From JBAXGW01 sp037139195 (lineage in GTDB: Bacteria; Bacteroidota; Bacteroidia; Bacteroidales; JAHJDW01): a DNA stretch of 62,812 nt. A program made the position numbers and the translations under genes. A model generated the notes under the pieces. It was not told where the DNA came from, ran no database searches, and saw only the letters and a list, made by a program, of their open reading frames with translations. The stretch's first letter is position 1, and every line of letters starts with the position of its first letter. The DNA lies in NCBI GenBank assembly GCA_037139195.1, contig JBAXGW010000019.1, forward strand, positions 1 through 62,812, read 5' to 3'. Positions 44,360 through 52,499 of this stretch are shown one piece after another.

Positions 44360-45299
44360 ATTTTAATCCATTCATTCTAATTTGATTTAATTCTTTTGCA
44401 GAAAAAACGTTATTATTATACAAAAGTAAATATTCATCGCTTACGGTGTTGTTAAAAAATAAAATGTCGTCGGAATTAATAGTAACTAAGACTCCTTCAT
44501 CAAATAATAATTTTATTGGATGTTGTTTAATATTATTAACTCTTTTTAAATGTAAATTACTACTTGGGCAAATATTTAGTTGAATTTTATTATCAATTAA
44601 AAATCGTATAACTTCTTTTGATTGTGCAGCATTAATTCCATGCTGAATAGAGCTTACTTCTAGAATATCAATAGTTTCTCTTACAAAATTAGCATTTCTA
44701 AATTCGCCTGCATGAGCTGTTAATTCTAATTTATTCTTGCTTGCATATTTGTATATTGATTTAAAATCTTTAATGTTTCCTATATTTTCATCGCCGTATA
44801 AGTCAATTGACTTAAAATATCCCGTATCAATTAATGGGAGAACAATTTTTTCAAGCTCTCTAGCTGGCACATTTCTGCTCATCCCAATTTCTGGTAGGAA
44901 TGTTAACTCGGGAGCAATCGCTTTTTGAATAGTCTCTATAAATTTAGCAAACTTAGATCCGTTACAGTCAAATAGGTGAGTAAACCAACAGTCAATACTC
45001 ATTTTTAGAACTTTAACGCCATCATTTTCAGCCTCTTCAAAAGCTGATTTAATAGCAAAATTATATCCATCAATGGTTTTATAGTAAGGTCGTAGAATTT
45101 GTGCAATATAATTAGTCATTTCTTCAATAGAATCCATTTGTGTAGGAGGAGATATAATAGTCTCGCCATATTTGATTTTCAATTTTTCAAATTTAAAACC
45201 AAGCCCACTATGATTGTGTAAATCCGATTTTTCTATGCTTTTTAGCAGTGGCAAATCGTTTTCAACAAGAGCTTTATCGAATAATTGAAATTCAGTCAT
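44343..45299 (-). CDS. Adenosine deaminase family protein
   Basis: The protein has 318 residues. Metal and catalytic motifs of the family are present in order: HxH as SDLHNHSGLG (H28/H30), ELTAHAGEFRN, SIQHGINAAQS, LNICPSSNLHLKR and VTINSDDILFF. These are the signatures of adenosine or adenine-type deaminases, but SGLG and NSDDILFF differ from the usual HLDGA and NTDDP, so the purine substrate may not be adenosine. The gene overlaps rlmN by about 17 bases. Substrate specificity is open. Confidence 0.83.
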   Translation of the reverse strand: MTEFQLFDKALVENDLPLLKSIEKSDLHNHSGLGFKFEKLKIKYGETIISPPTQMDSIEEMTNYIAQILRPYYKTIDGYNFAIKSAFEEAENDGVKVLKMSIDCWFTHLFDCNGSKFAKFIETIQKAIAPELTFLPEIGMSRNVPARELEKIVLPLIDTGYFKSIDLYGDENIGNIKDFKSIYKYASKNKLELTAHAGEFRNANFVRETIDILEVSSIQHGINAAQSKEVIRFLIDNKIQLNICPSSNLHLKRVNNIKQHPIKLLFDEGVLVTINSDDILFFNNTVSDEYLLLYNNNVFSAKELNQIRMNGLKYANGK

Positions 45300-45525
45300 T
45301 CTATGAATATAATAATTTTTTACACTATATTTTTACAAAAAAGAAGTGTTTTAAAAGTGAGAATTATTAGCAGGCAATCTATTACGCTGCTTTTTTTAGT
45401 TATTTCGTTTTAAAGTGCAGTATAAAAAACTACTAAATATAAAAACTACAACTATTAATTTCCATCTTTTTAAAACACCTCTAATAAATTCAATATATTT
45501 TTGAAAAGAAAATGGATTTTAGTTA

Positions 45526-46065
45526 CTACCACTCTTCTTTCTTAACCGCAGCTGGTTGAAGCATTGCTTTTTTTAGTTGTTTGATTAGGTCTTTTGCAAA
45601 TTCATCAATTTGTTTTAAGTGAGCATCATGAAGTGGGTCATTAATCCATTTTTCTAAAGGAAGAGCAGATGCCGCTTTAACATTAAAATCGGTTAATGTG
45701 AATTTATACCTGCCATCTTTAAAATTGATAGTTAAAACGTAATTAATAATATTTGAAGCTTTAGTCATATCTAGTTTGCCATCTTTGTCTACATTATATA
45801 TCTTAAAACGATGTTTGCATATAATTTGACCACTTTCTTTATCGCGAGTACTTGTTGCTTCAGTTGGATTTACATAAAATTTATTTATAAAATTTTCAAT
45901 ACAGCGATTAAAAAGATCAGCGGGTAAACCAGGAGTCTGAATCACATCGGAATAAAGAAATTTTGTTTTAGTTTCATCCATAGGCATTTTAGGAGCTTGA
46001 GCCCAAGAATTATTAAGCATAACCGTTAAAAGGAATGCAATTGAAATAAATTTAAAAGATTTCAT
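45526..46065 (-). CDS. DUF4468 (TBP-like fold) exported protein
   Basis: The protein has 179 residues with a signal peptide (FISIAFLLTVMLNNSWA). The mature part has the DUF4468 pattern: an N-terminal strand and helix VIQTPGLPADLFNRCIENFI, then GQIICKHRFKIYN and NIINYVLTINFKDGRYKFTLTD. It ends in a lysine-rich helix. The family is common in Bacteroidota and its function is unknown. It is probably periplasmic. It stands 53 bases upstream of ispD on the same strand, probably not in its operon. Confidence 0.8.
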   Translation of the reverse strand: MKSFKFISIAFLLTVMLNNSWAQAPKMPMDETKTKFLYSDVIQTPGLPADLFNRCIENFINKFYVNPTEATSTRDKESGQIICKHRFKIYNVDKDGKLDMTKASNIINYVLTINFKDGRYKFTLTDFNVKAASALPLEKWINDPLHDAHLKQIDEFAKDLIKQLKKAMLQPAAVKKEEW

Positions 46066-46117
46066 AGTATTAAATTTAAGATTATTAATTTTTATTAAAA
46101 CAAATATACTATATTTT

Positions 46118-46810
46118 TTAGTACAAAGATTTTGCCAAAAAATTATTTTTTAATATTGATTCTGCAATTATTAAATCTGAAGGTGTTGTAATTTTTATAT
46201 TTTCATAATTCCCTTCAACAAGCGAAATTTTAACACCTAATTTTTCTACTACGCTTGCATCATCGGTAAATTTTTGTTGAAATAATTGTGTATATGCTTT
46301 TTTAATAACTTCTAATTTAAACGATTGAGGTGTTTGAACTAGTCGATAATTTTTTCTGTCTAAAGCTTTATGAGAATTGGGTTCAACTAATCGGATTGAT
46401 TCTTTTAATTCAACTACAGGAATTGATGCTCCATGAATTTTTGCGGCTTCAATGCAATTATTAATTGTTTTGTGGTTAACTAGAGGTCGAACTCCATCGT
46501 GTATAGAAACAATTGCATCATTGCAATTAATTGATTCAATAGCGTTTCTCACGGAGTAGAATCGTTCTTCGCCTCCAGAAATAATTGTATGTGGAATTTT
46601 GATGTTGTATTTTTTAATTATTGTTTTCCATTCGTCAATTTTATTGCTTGGAAGCACAACAATAATTTCGGCATTTGAATCAAACAAATAAAATGTTGAA
46701 ATAGTGTGATGCAAAATAGTTTTATTTCCAAGTTCAATAAATTGTTTAGGGGTAGTGGCGTTCATCCGAACTCCGCTACCCCCAGCAACTATAATGAATA
46801 TATTTTTCAA
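46118..46810 (-). CDS. ispD: 2-C-methyl-D-erythritol 4-phosphate cytidylyltransferase
   Basis: The enzyme has 230 residues. It makes CDP-methylerythritol in the MEP isoprenoid pathway, the source of the menaquinone side chain. The nucleotide loop is IIVAGGSGVRMNATTPKQF. Conserved segments SIHDGVRPLVNHKTINN and RLVQTPQSFKLEVIKKAY are present, and TDDASVVEKLG follows. The gene is 9 bases downstream of queA on the same strand, a common pairing by operon economy rather than shared pathway. Confidence 0.94.
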   Translation of the reverse strand: MKNIFIIVAGGSGVRMNATTPKQFIELGNKTILHHTISTFYLFDSNAEIIVVLPSNKIDEWKTIIKKYNIKIPHTIISGGEERFYSVRNAIESINCNDAIVSIHDGVRPLVNHKTINNCIEAAKIHGASIPVVELKESIRLVEPNSHKALDRKNYRLVQTPQSFKLEVIKKAYTQLFQQKFTDDASVVEKLGVKISLVEGNYENIKITTPSDLIIAESILKNNFLAKSLY

Positions 46811-46819
46811 TTTTAACTT

Positions 46820-47869
46820 TTATAAAATTAACATAGCATCACCATAAGTGAAAAATTTATATTTTTCTTTAACGGCAACATTGTATGCTTCGATTAGGAA
46901 ATCATGACCAGCAAATGAGGATGCCATCATCATTAAAGTTGAAAGAGGCAAATGGAAATTTGTAACCATTGCATTTGCAATACTAAAATCATAAGGAGGA
47001 AAAATAAATTTATTTGTCCATCCGCTATATGGTTTCAACATTCCTCCTGTAGAAACAGATGTTTCCATAGCTTTCATAGATGTAGTGCCTATGGCAATAA
47101 CATTTTTTCTGAGTTCTTTTGCTTGGTTGACAATTTTTACAGCTGCATCTTCAATAAGAATTTGCTCTGAATCCATTTTGTGTTTTGTTAGGTCTTCAAC
47201 ATCCACACTTCTGAAATTGCCTAATCCAGCGTGCAAAGTTACTTCGGCAAAATTAATTCCTTTTAGCTCCAAACGTTTCATAAGTTCGCGACTAAAGTGA
47301 AGACCAGCAGTAGGAGCAGCTACAGCACCTTCGTGTTTAGCATAAACAGTTTGGTACCGTTCTTTATCTTCTGGACTTACACTTCGTTTAACAACTTTAG
47401 GTACTGGTGTTTGTCCCAATTCTTCTATTTGTGCTTTAAATTCTTCGTAAGGTCCATCAAAAAGAAATCTAAGAGTTCTTCCTCTTGATGTAGTATTGTC
47501 AATTACTTCGGCAACTAATGAATCGTTATCGCCAAAGTATAATTTGTTTCCAATTCTTATTTTTCTTGCAGGGTCAACCAGAACATCCCATAATTTTACT
47601 TCACGGTTTAATTCTCTCAATAAAAATACTTCAATTTTGGCGCCTGTTTTTTCTTTAGTGCCATATAAGCGAGCTGGAAAAACTTTCGTATTATTAACAA
47701 CCATCACATCTCCATCGTTAAAATAATCAAGTATATTGTGGAAGATTTTGTGCTCTATAGTTCCAGTTTTTCTGTTCAAAACCATAAGTCTTGATTCATC
47801 TCTATTGTCAGCAGGGCTGGAAGCAATAAGCTCGGCAGGAAGATTGTACCTAAAATCAGATAATTTCAT
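46820..47869 (-). CDS. queA: tRNA queuosine S-adenosylmethionine ribosyltransferase-isomerase
   Basis: The enzyme has 349 residues, the normal length. The start KLSDFRYNLPAELIASSPA, then GDVMVVNNTKVFPARLYG, AAPTAGLHFSRELM and VTNFHLPLSTLMMMASSFAG are all diagnostic of QueA. It transfers and isomerises the ribosyl part of SAM to preQ1 in tRNA to make epoxyqueuosine. It is the first gene of a two-gene unit with ispD. The upstream 154 bases before pheS are AT-rich with no gene. Confidence 0.96.
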   Translation of the reverse strand: MKLSDFRYNLPAELIASSPADNRDESRLMVLNRKTGTIEHKIFHNILDYFNDGDVMVVNNTKVFPARLYGTKEKTGAKIEVFLLRELNREVKLWDVLVDPARKIRIGNKLYFGDNDSLVAEVIDNTTSRGRTLRFLFDGPYEEFKAQIEELGQTPVPKVVKRSVSPEDKERYQTVYAKHEGAVAAPTAGLHFSRELMKRLELKGINFAEVTLHAGLGNFRSVDVEDLTKHKMDSEQILIEDAAVKIVNQAKELRKNVIAIGTTSMKAMETSVSTGGMLKPYSGWTNKFIFPPYDFSIANAMVTNFHLPLSTLMMMASSFAGHDFLIEAYNVAVKEKYKFFTYGDAMLIL

Positions 47870-48023
47870 AGTATTTTTAAAAGTTTAATTATAAAGAACT
47901 TGTTAATAGGGATACAAATATAATACATAAAACAAGGGAAGTAAAGGACTATTTTTTAATTCCCTGATAAATAGACGTTATTTTGTAAAAATAAATATTT
48001 GTTCAATAATTTATTGAAGATTT

Positions 48024-49046
48024 TTAGTATGCGGATTTAAATTGTTCTAAAAATCGAACATCGTTTTCTGAAAACATTCTTAAATCTTTTACTTGGTATT
48101 TTAGGTTTGTAATACGTTCAATTCCCATTCCAAAGGCAAAGCCAGTATATTCTTTGCTATTGATGCCACAGTTGTCGAGTACATTTGGATCTACCATTCC
48201 ACAGCCTAGTATTTCTACCCAGCCAGTATGTTTGCAGAAAGCACAGCCTTCGCCTCCACATAAGTTGCATGAAATATCCATTTCTGCAGACGGCTCTGTA
48301 AAAGGGAAATAGGAGGGGCGTAGTCTTATTTTTGTGTTGTCGCCAAACATTTCTTTTGCAAAATATAGCAGGGTTTGCTTTAAATCAGCAAAAGAAACAT
48401 TTTTGTCGATATATAAACCTTCAACTTGATGGAAAAAACAATGTGCTCGTGCTGAAATAGCTTCATTTCTATAAACTCTGCCCGGCATAATCATTCGAAT
48501 AGGCGGTTTTGAAGTTTCCATAATTCGCACTTGAACAGATGATGTATGCGTACGCAAAGCAATGTCAGGATTTTTATCGATAAAAAAAGTATCTTGCATA
48601 TCTCTGGCAGGGTGCTCTTCTGGGAAATTTAATGCAGAAAAAATATGCCAATCATCTTCAATTTCGGGGCCTTCAGCAACGGTAAATCCAATCTTAGAAA
48701 ATATTTCAATCATTTCGTTTCTAACGATTGTCAAAGGATGTCTTGCTCCAATTTCAGAATGTGAAACAGGTCGAGTGATGTCTATATTTGAATCAACAGA
48801 ACTATTTTCTTGTTCGAATTTTTCTTTGAAAGCATCTAATTTTTCTTGAACTTTATTTTTTAATGTGTTTAATAAAATTCCAACATCTTTTCGGTCTTCA
48901 GGAATAACATTTTTGAAGTCGGAAAAAAGATCGTTTAATTTTCCTTTTTTCCCTAAGTAATTAATTCTGAATTGTTCGGTCTCTTCTTTGCTTTGGGCAA
49001 TAAATAGTTCAACTTCAGCTATGAAGCTATTAATTTTTTCACGCAT
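48024..49046 (-). CDS. pheS: Phenylalanine--tRNA ligase alpha subunit
   Basis: The subunit has 340 residues. The N-terminal coiled coil (YLGKKGKLNDLFSDFKNV) precedes the class II catalytic core. Motif 2 is seen as PGRVYRNEAISARAHCFFHQVEG and motif 3 as GFAFGMGIERITNLKYQV. The insertion ISCNLCGGEGCAFCKHTGW carries four zinc-type cysteines, a form found in many Bacteroidota PheS. It is encoded 10 bases after the cyclophilin gene on the same strand. The beta subunit is not in this window. Confidence 0.96.
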   Translation of the reverse strand: MREKINSFIAEVELFIAQSKEETEQFRINYLGKKGKLNDLFSDFKNVIPEDRKDVGILLNTLKNKVQEKLDAFKEKFEQENSSVDSNIDITRPVSHSEIGARHPLTIVRNEMIEIFSKIGFTVAEGPEIEDDWHIFSALNFPEEHPARDMQDTFFIDKNPDIALRTHTSSVQVRIMETSKPPIRMIMPGRVYRNEAISARAHCFFHQVEGLYIDKNVSFADLKQTLLYFAKEMFGDNTKIRLRPSYFPFTEPSAEMDISCNLCGGEGCAFCKHTGWVEILGCGMVDPNVLDNCGINSKEYTGFAFGMGIERITNLKYQVKDLRMFSENDVRFLEQFKSAY

Positions 49047-49056
49047 ATTTTAAAAA

Positions 49057-49896
49057 TTATTTTTCTAGGGTAATTGTCATTATTACGTCTTGTATAGGTC
49101 TGTTGTTTTTATCGGTTCCAACTACTGCAATTTTATCAACTATATCTAGTCCTTCAATTACTTCGCCAAATACAGTGTAATCTCCATCTAAATGAGGAGT
49201 TCCTCCAATTGTGGTGTAAATTTGGCGTTGTTTAGGGGTGAATTTAAATGCAGGTGTTTTTGAAAATTCGCTTTCAATAAGTGGTTCAATAGTTTTAATA
49301 GTAGCTTGAAGGCTATCACTCATTTGTGCTTGTTGATATTTTATCATTTTTTCTTTCAACAGGGCGTTTTCAGGTTTACTCATAATTTGATTAAATATTT
49401 TTTGTTTTCGACCCATATTTTTTTGATTTTCGATAGCATCTAAGTCTTGATTAGTGAATATTTTTCCTTGAACAATATAAAATTGAGAACCCGATGATTC
49501 TTTTTTAGGGTTAACTTCATCGCCTTGACGTGCTGCAGCCAAAACTCCTTTTTTATGAAAAAGAGTGTCTTTAATTTCTGCGGGAATAGTGTAGGTTGGA
49601 CCACCTTCACCAAGCATTTTACCCGATACTGCTTTTTTTGAGTCAGGATCACCACCTTGAATCATAAACTGATTGATAACTCTATGAAAAAGTGTGCTGT
49701 CAAAATACTTTTCTCCAATTAATTTCACAAAGTTATCGCGATGCAATGGAGTTTGATTATATAATTTTACTTTTATCACACCATAGTTAGTAGTGATTTT
49801 TACAATGTAATTTTTGTTGTCTTTATTTTGTGAGCAAGCTTCAAATGAAGTAAATGCTAGAAGAGCAAAAAGATTGATAATCAAAAACTTTTTCAT
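49057..49896 (-). CDS. Cyclophilin-type peptidyl-prolyl isomerase, lipoprotein
   Basis: The protein has 279 residues with a lipoprotein signal ending at C20 (TSFEACSQN). The cyclophilin core shows LFHRVINQFMIQGGDPDS, SSGSQFYIVQGK and YTVFGEVIEGLDIVDKIA. About 80 residues (roughly 145-225, helical and Lys/Gln-rich) are inserted between the QFYIVQGK strand and the final GEV strand, making it longer than the usual 165-residue domain. It is a predicted periplasmic or outer-membrane folding catalyst, encoded upstream of pheS in a two-gene unit. Confidence 0.9.
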   Translation of the reverse strand: MKKFLIINLFALLAFTSFEACSQNKDNKNYIVKITTNYGVIKVKLYNQTPLHRDNFVKLIGEKYFDSTLFHRVINQFMIQGGDPDSKKAVSGKMLGEGGPTYTIPAEIKDTLFHKKGVLAAARQGDEVNPKKESSGSQFYIVQGKIFTNQDLDAIENQKNMGRKQKIFNQIMSKPENALLKEKMIKYQQAQMSDSLQATIKTIEPLIESEFSKTPAFKFTPKQRQIYTTIGGTPHLDGDYTVFGEVIEGLDIVDKIAVVGTDKNNRPIQDVIMTITLEK

Positions 49897-50004
49897 AAAT
49901 TTAAACTAAAATTTGCGTTTTTAAAAATAATTATTGTATATTTACGGCTCAAATATACGGAATATTAAAATAATTTAGCATCTTAAACATTAACTTTTTA
50001 TAAT

Positions 50005-50337
50005 ATGAAACGATTATTTACATTAATTCTTTTTATATCGATATTTGCTTCAATGTCTTGTAAACACGAAGATCCAACGTATCCTATGAAAATTTATGTA
50101 AAACTTGAAAATACAGAGGCTCCTGTTCCAAATTCGAAAATAGTTATTCCGCCTGTTACTAAACAAGAGGACACTACTTATATAACAACTAATGAATCTG
50201 GTGTTGCTTCATATACTTTTAAACTTCCTGCTATTATTGAATTGCATGCTTTTTCACCTGATTATACTATGGCAGGTGAAGTAATGGTTAGATTAAAAGA
50301 AGATGAAACAGTAGTTAAAACTATTTACATAAAGTAA
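50005..50337 (+). CDS. Small lipoprotein with an Ig-like/carboxypeptidase-regulatory-like fold
   Basis: The protein has 110 residues. A lipoprotein signal ends at C19 (SIFASMSCKHED). The mature part, KIYVKLENTEAPVPNSKIVI then YITTNESGVASYTFKLPAII, follows the pattern of carboxypeptidase-regulatory or Cna-B-like beta sandwiches. There is no catalytic motif and the function is unknown. It is followed by a perfect palindromic terminator that runs straight into the cvpA start codon. Confidence 0.75.
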   Translation: MKRLFTLILFISIFASMSCKHEDPTYPMKIYVKLENTEAPVPNSKIVIPPVTKQEDTTYITTNESGVASYTFKLPAIIELHAFSPDYTMAGEVMVRLKEDETVVKTIYIK

Positions 50338-50359
50338 CATTTATTAAATTAATAATATT

Positions 50360-50367
50360 ATTTTTGA
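50360..50367 (+). promoter_or_regulatory. Possible -7 box of cvpA
   Basis: TATTTTTG fits the Bacteroidota -7 consensus and overlaps the left side of the terminator just upstream of cvpA. Transcription would begin inside the hairpin. No -33 box is clear. Confidence 0.3.
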
Positions 50368-50368
50368 A

Positions 50369-50395
50369 CCTGTAAATATTTACAGGTTTTTTTTA
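50369..50395 (+). terminator. Palindromic terminator abutting the cvpA start codon
   Basis: The 22-base perfect palindrome AACCTGTAAATATTTACAGGTT (arms of 11 bases) is followed by a T run whose last base precedes or touches the ATG of cvpA at 50395. Confidence 0.85.
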
Positions 50396-50949
50396 TGGAA
50401 ATTATCGACGTTATTTTATTGTTGCCTTTACTATGGGGCTTTTATCAAGGTTTTAAAAATGGGTTGATTAAAGAGCTTATTTCTTTTTTTGCCTTAATTA
50501 TTGGAATTTATGCTGCTTTTCAGTTTTCAAATCTGCTGGTTCCGATAATTGATGGAAAAGTAAAGTCGGAGTATTTAAACACAACCGCCTTTATTGTTAT
50601 GTTTATTGGGGTTGTTGTAGGTTTAATTCTATTAGGAAAAGTAATTGATAAAGTCGCAACTGCTCTTATGTTAGGCATGCTTAATAAAATTGCAGGTGGC
50701 ATTTTCGGACTAGCAAAGTTTATGTTAATTATTAGTATGCTAATTTCAGTTGTAATAAAATTTGATAAGAAGAACCAAATTTTCAATAATTCAAAATTAA
50801 AATCCCCTGTTTTATCTTTTTATTTAGAAGTTCACAATATTATTTCGCCTAGCATTAATAGCATTGATTATGATAAAATTAAAAAGGCTATCGATGTTTC
50901 CTCCGATAGCCTAAGTGTTTCAAATGAAAAAGATACTATTCCATTATAG
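50395..50949 (+). CDS. CvpA family membrane protein
   Basis: The protein has 184 residues. The start EIIDVILLLPLLWGFYQGF is the normal CvpA N-terminus, so the start codon is correct despite the terminator in front of it. Four helices span about 5-130, with the conserved GFKNGLIKELISFFALIIGI and GKVIDKVATALMLGMLNKI segments. The C-terminal tail is Ser/Lys-rich. CvpA was first linked to colicin V export and is now tied to envelope stress in enterobacteria; its role here is unknown. Its last 14 bases overlap the converging pgk gene. Confidence 0.82.
   Translation: MEIIDVILLLPLLWGFYQGFKNGLIKELISFFALIIGIYAAFQFSNLLVPIIDGKVKSEYLNTTAFIVMFIGVVVGLILLGKVIDKVATALMLGMLNKIAGGIFGLAKFMLIISMLISVVIKFDKKNQIFNNSKLKSPVLSFYLEVHNIISPSINSIDYDKIKKAIDVSSDSLSVSNEKDTIPL
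50876..50912 (-). terminator. pgk terminator embedded in the cvpA coding region
   Basis: On the minus strand, AGGCTATCG (50912-50904) pairs perfectly with CGATAGCCT (50893-50885), followed by TTTTAATTTT. It lies 24 bases past the pgk stop and inside codons of cvpA. Confidence 0.85.
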
Positions 50950-52129
50950 CTTTAATGCCTGGAAGCTCTTTTCCTTCTATATATTCTAGCATAGCTCCAC
51001 CACCGGTAGAAACGTAGCTAATCATATCTACTAAGTTGTAATTGTTTATAGCAGCTACTGAGTCGCCACCTCCGATTGCAGAATAGGAGCCACTTATTGT
51101 AGCACTTGCAACAGCGATCGCTACAGACTTGGTTCCATGCTGAAAATTTTGCATTTCAAATACCCCCATTGGCCCATTCCATAAAATAGTTTGAGATTTG
51201 TTTATAATTTCGGCAAATCTTCTACATGTATTTTTACCAATGTCGAGTCCCATCCAGCCATCTTCAATTTTATCGGCCGAAACTACTTTGAAATTAGCAT
51301 CTTCTGAGAATGAATCAGCAATAACTGCATCTGTCGGGATATATAGATTAACCCCTTTTAGCATTACTTCTTTAACTATATCTCTTGCTTCTTCAATCAT
51401 ATTCTCTTCAATTAAAGAATTTCCCACATTGCCGCCTAGCGCTTTGATAAAGGTAAAAGCCATCCCTCCACCTATAATCAAATTGTCAACTTTGCGAATA
51501 AGATTTCTAATAATTGATAATTTACTCGAAATTTTTCCTCCACCAATAATTGCTGTAAATGGGGGATTTGGATTTTCTAATATTTGATTTAAATTTCTGA
51601 TTTCACTTGCTAAAAGTAATCCAAAATATTTGTCATTTGGGAAAAACCTAGCTATTGTGGCAGTTGAAGCATGTTCACGGTGTGCAGTTCCAAATGCATC
51701 GTTAATATAGATATCGCCAAGTCTTGATAGATCTTCTGCAAATTTAATATCACCAGCAACTTCTTCCGGATAAAAACGCAAGTTTTCCATTAAAACAACT
51801 TCGCTTGGTTTTAGTGCTCCACAAACTTCAAAAGTTCTTGGTCCAAACAGTTCTCTAGTAAATATTACATTTCTATTTAACATTTTAGATAATGTAGGAA
51901 CTATAGGCGTTAAAGAATAATCGCTCTCGAAACCCCCTTTAGGTCGACCAAGATGGGACATGAGAATTACTGAAGCACCATCACTTAATACTTTATTTAT
52001 AGTTGGAATAGCTTCTCTAATGCGTGTGTCGTCAGTAATTTGACGATTGTGATTTAAAGGTACATTAAAATCGACTCTTATGAGTACTTTTTTTCCTGCA
52101 AAGTTTACATTTTCAATTGTTCTCATCAT
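50936..52129 (-). CDS. pgk: Phosphoglycerate kinase
   Basis: The enzyme has 397 residues; the second ATG, one codon later (52126), is an equally good start. It makes ATP from 1,3-bisphosphoglycerate in glycolysis. Signatures KKVLIRVDFNVPLNHNRQI, VILMSHLGRPKGGF, ENLRFYPEE, FTAIIGGGKISSKL and the nucleotide-binding ILWNGPMGVFEM are all present, as is GGGDSVAAINNY. It is transcribed alone from a predicted promoter in the gap to rnr, and its terminator sits inside the opposing cvpA gene. Confidence 0.97.
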   Translation of the reverse strand: MMRTIENVNFAGKKVLIRVDFNVPLNHNRQITDDTRIREAIPTINKVLSDGASVILMSHLGRPKGGFESDYSLTPIVPTLSKMLNRNVIFTRELFGPRTFEVCGALKPSEVVLMENLRFYPEEVAGDIKFAEDLSRLGDIYINDAFGTAHREHASTATIARFFPNDKYFGLLLASEIRNLNQILENPNPPFTAIIGGGKISSKLSIIRNLIRKVDNLIIGGGMAFTFIKALGGNVGNSLIEENMIEEARDIVKEVMLKGVNLYIPTDAVIADSFSEDANFKVVSADKIEDGWMGLDIGKNTCRRFAEIINKSQTILWNGPMGVFEMQNFQHGTKSVAIAVASATISGSYSAIGGGDSVAAINNYNLVDMISYVSTGGGAMLEYIEGKELPGIKAIME

Positions 52130-52168
52130 TTTTGCGTGATTAAACCGATTGATAAAGTTTATTTTTTG

Positions 52169-52197
52169 CGAAATTAGTCTTTATAAACAAAACCAAA
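52169..52197 (-). promoter_or_regulatory. Predicted pgk promoter
   Basis: On the minus strand, TTTG (52197-52194) and TAATTTCG (52176-52169) are 17 bases apart, about 40 bases before the pgk start. The gap 52130-52499 between pgk and rnr is extremely AT-rich and shows no ORF, RNA gene or hairpin of note. I did not find a clear rnr promoter in it. Confidence 0.4.
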
Positions 52198-52499
52198 AAA
52201 TTTATTATTCGGTTAATTGCAATATATCAATTTTCAATCGACTAAAATATTTGATTTTCAGTTTGATAAATAAATTTCAATATTTAATAGCGATAATAAA
52301 TTATTTTAACTTAAATTTATCCTCTTATTTATTATTTTAGATATTTAATATTTTAAGATAAAAGCAACTTAAAGTTATAATTTTAATAGGTATTTGTTTA
52401 AGAACAAAACATAAACTAAAAAATTGAAATATAATAATATTATCAGTATTTGAAAATATTATGAAATAAAATGGATTACAAATTACAAAATATAAAAGA

